A model generated the notes under the pieces. The model saw only the letters and a program-made list of their open reading frames with translations, searched no databases and was not told the DNA's origin. Of a stretch of DNA of 64,000 nucleotides, positions 63,346 to 64,000 are shown piece by piece. Every line of letters starts with the position of its first letter. The stretch's first letter is position 1. The stretch lies in contig CAMRHE010000067.1 of the NCBI GenBank assembly GCA_947044405.1, forward strand, positions 7,445,501 to 7,509,500. The letters are read 5' to 3'. Position numbers and translations under genes: made by a program. The stretch comes from Leptodactylus fallax. Lineage: Eukaryota; Chordata; Amphibia; Anura; Leptodactylidae.

Positions 63346-64000
63346 CTTTATATTGTGTCCCCATAAGGTCATAATAGACATTTGGGGACATCTGATCACT
63401 TTTTTTGGGAGGGGAAGCTGATTTCCCCTGTAACTGGAGCTGGTACATTTAGCCCCAGTTTTAGAGGAATACAGCCTCCTGCCCATAACTATAGAGCTGA
63501 TCTGGGTCCTGTAGGACCCAGCATCTCTAACAAACTCTGATCCCGGTGGATCACGTGACTGCCGGGTCAGAGGGGAGCCACATCATGGCGGCTCCCATAG
63601 CTGTGTACACAGTGAACGGGAAGGCAGGGACAGTAATAAACCTTCCCTGTCTTCTCTCTGGGAGCTCTGGCTGTAGTTACAGCTGACTCCCTGTTTCTGC
63701 AAGGATGTACCGGTACGTCCTTGCAGAACAAGAGAGCCACTTCCGGACGTAAATAGTCTATGGGCGGTCCGGAAGTCGTTAAAATAACTATTGCTACAAC
63801 TTCTTCATTCTAAGTATCATGAGGATCTTTGTATACTGAAAGGTTACCAGCGTACAGTTCCCATAATGCAAGCAATTCTGGTTTTAGTATAGTTTATGGT
63901 CATTGTGTCTATATTGCATTTGTTAATGTTTACACCATTTGCGTCTTTTGCTTCAAACCACAATTTATGGAATAAAAACATCTGGTAAACACTTAGAACC

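Larger units (their letters stand above)
62383..63782. mobile_element. TTAACCACTTC-type element, ~1.4 kb
   Basis: TTAA at 62383-62386 and 63779-63782 bound inverted ends CCACTTCAGTACCGGGCC and (reverse) CGACTTCCGGACCGCCC. A palindrome GGATGTACCGGTACGTCCTTGC lies near the right end. The element contains a solo LTR and a (TTTC)n tract, so its own sequence is shorter. No transposase. Confidence 0.75.

Noticed and set aside
63254..63486. KKERKKERKK-rich frames
   Set aside because: Translation of (TTTC)n on the minus strand.

Overview
The window is vertebrate nuclear DNA, most likely from an anuran amphibian and probably a neobatrachian frog. The evidence is a split host gene with large introns, and dense Tc1-like, hAT-like and TTAA-flanked fold-back elements with termini such as TTAAAGGGGTTGTCC and TTAACCCCTT, which I know from frogs. 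There are also a Ty3/Gypsy LTR retrotransposon, LINE 3' ends and long GATA and TTTC microsatellites. Nothing looks bacterial.

Host gene (1-7.7 kb). Six plus-strand exons encode the last 246 residues of DYNC2I1 (WDR60), the WD-repeat intermediate chain of cilia-specific dynein-2. All splice phases agree, and the stop is at 7655-7657. A possible lone terminal exon lies at 10469-10585; I do not recognise its product. No other host gene is supported, so the remaining ~53 kb is intergenic and mostly transposon-derived.

Mobile DNA, left to right. A Tc1-like element with an uninterrupted transposase is at 13318-14966. A TTCACAC-type fold-back element with a 169-bp hAT-like insertion follows at about 15.2-15.65 kb, then a 452-bp TTAA fold-back element at 15958. 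A young Ty3/Gypsy element (18767-26163, minus strand) has near-identical LTRs, a tRNA-Thr-type primer site, and a gag-pol frame broken only by one in-frame TGA. A 60-bp-period minisatellite (26.5-29.4 kb) has been entered by a Tc1 copy and a solo LTR. Two more copies of that Tc1 family lie at 31751-33385 (two nonsense codons) and 36177-37814 (open frame). LINE reverse-transcriptase fragments with a 489-bp direct duplication lie at 38.3-40.2 kb. Deleted Tc1 copies of other families are at 42.4 and 44.1 kb.

The most interesting pattern is a set of hAT-like non-autonomous elements at about 29.9-31.25, 40.73-41.29, 44.63-44.80, 49.17-49.61 and 54.23-55.61 kb. They share recombined modules: an AT/GC hairpin based on ATTATACTCTGGGGTCT, a second hairpin class (GTTACCTGCTGG...CCAGCAGGTAAC), a TGACGTCA-like core, splice-donor-like GTRAGT motifs often on both strands, and a ~35-bp minisatellite. 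The window ends with uncharacterised, partly LTR-like sequence (57-59.3 kb), apparently unique sequence (59.4-62.4 kb), and a TTAA element holding a 512-bp solo LTR (62.4-63.8 kb).
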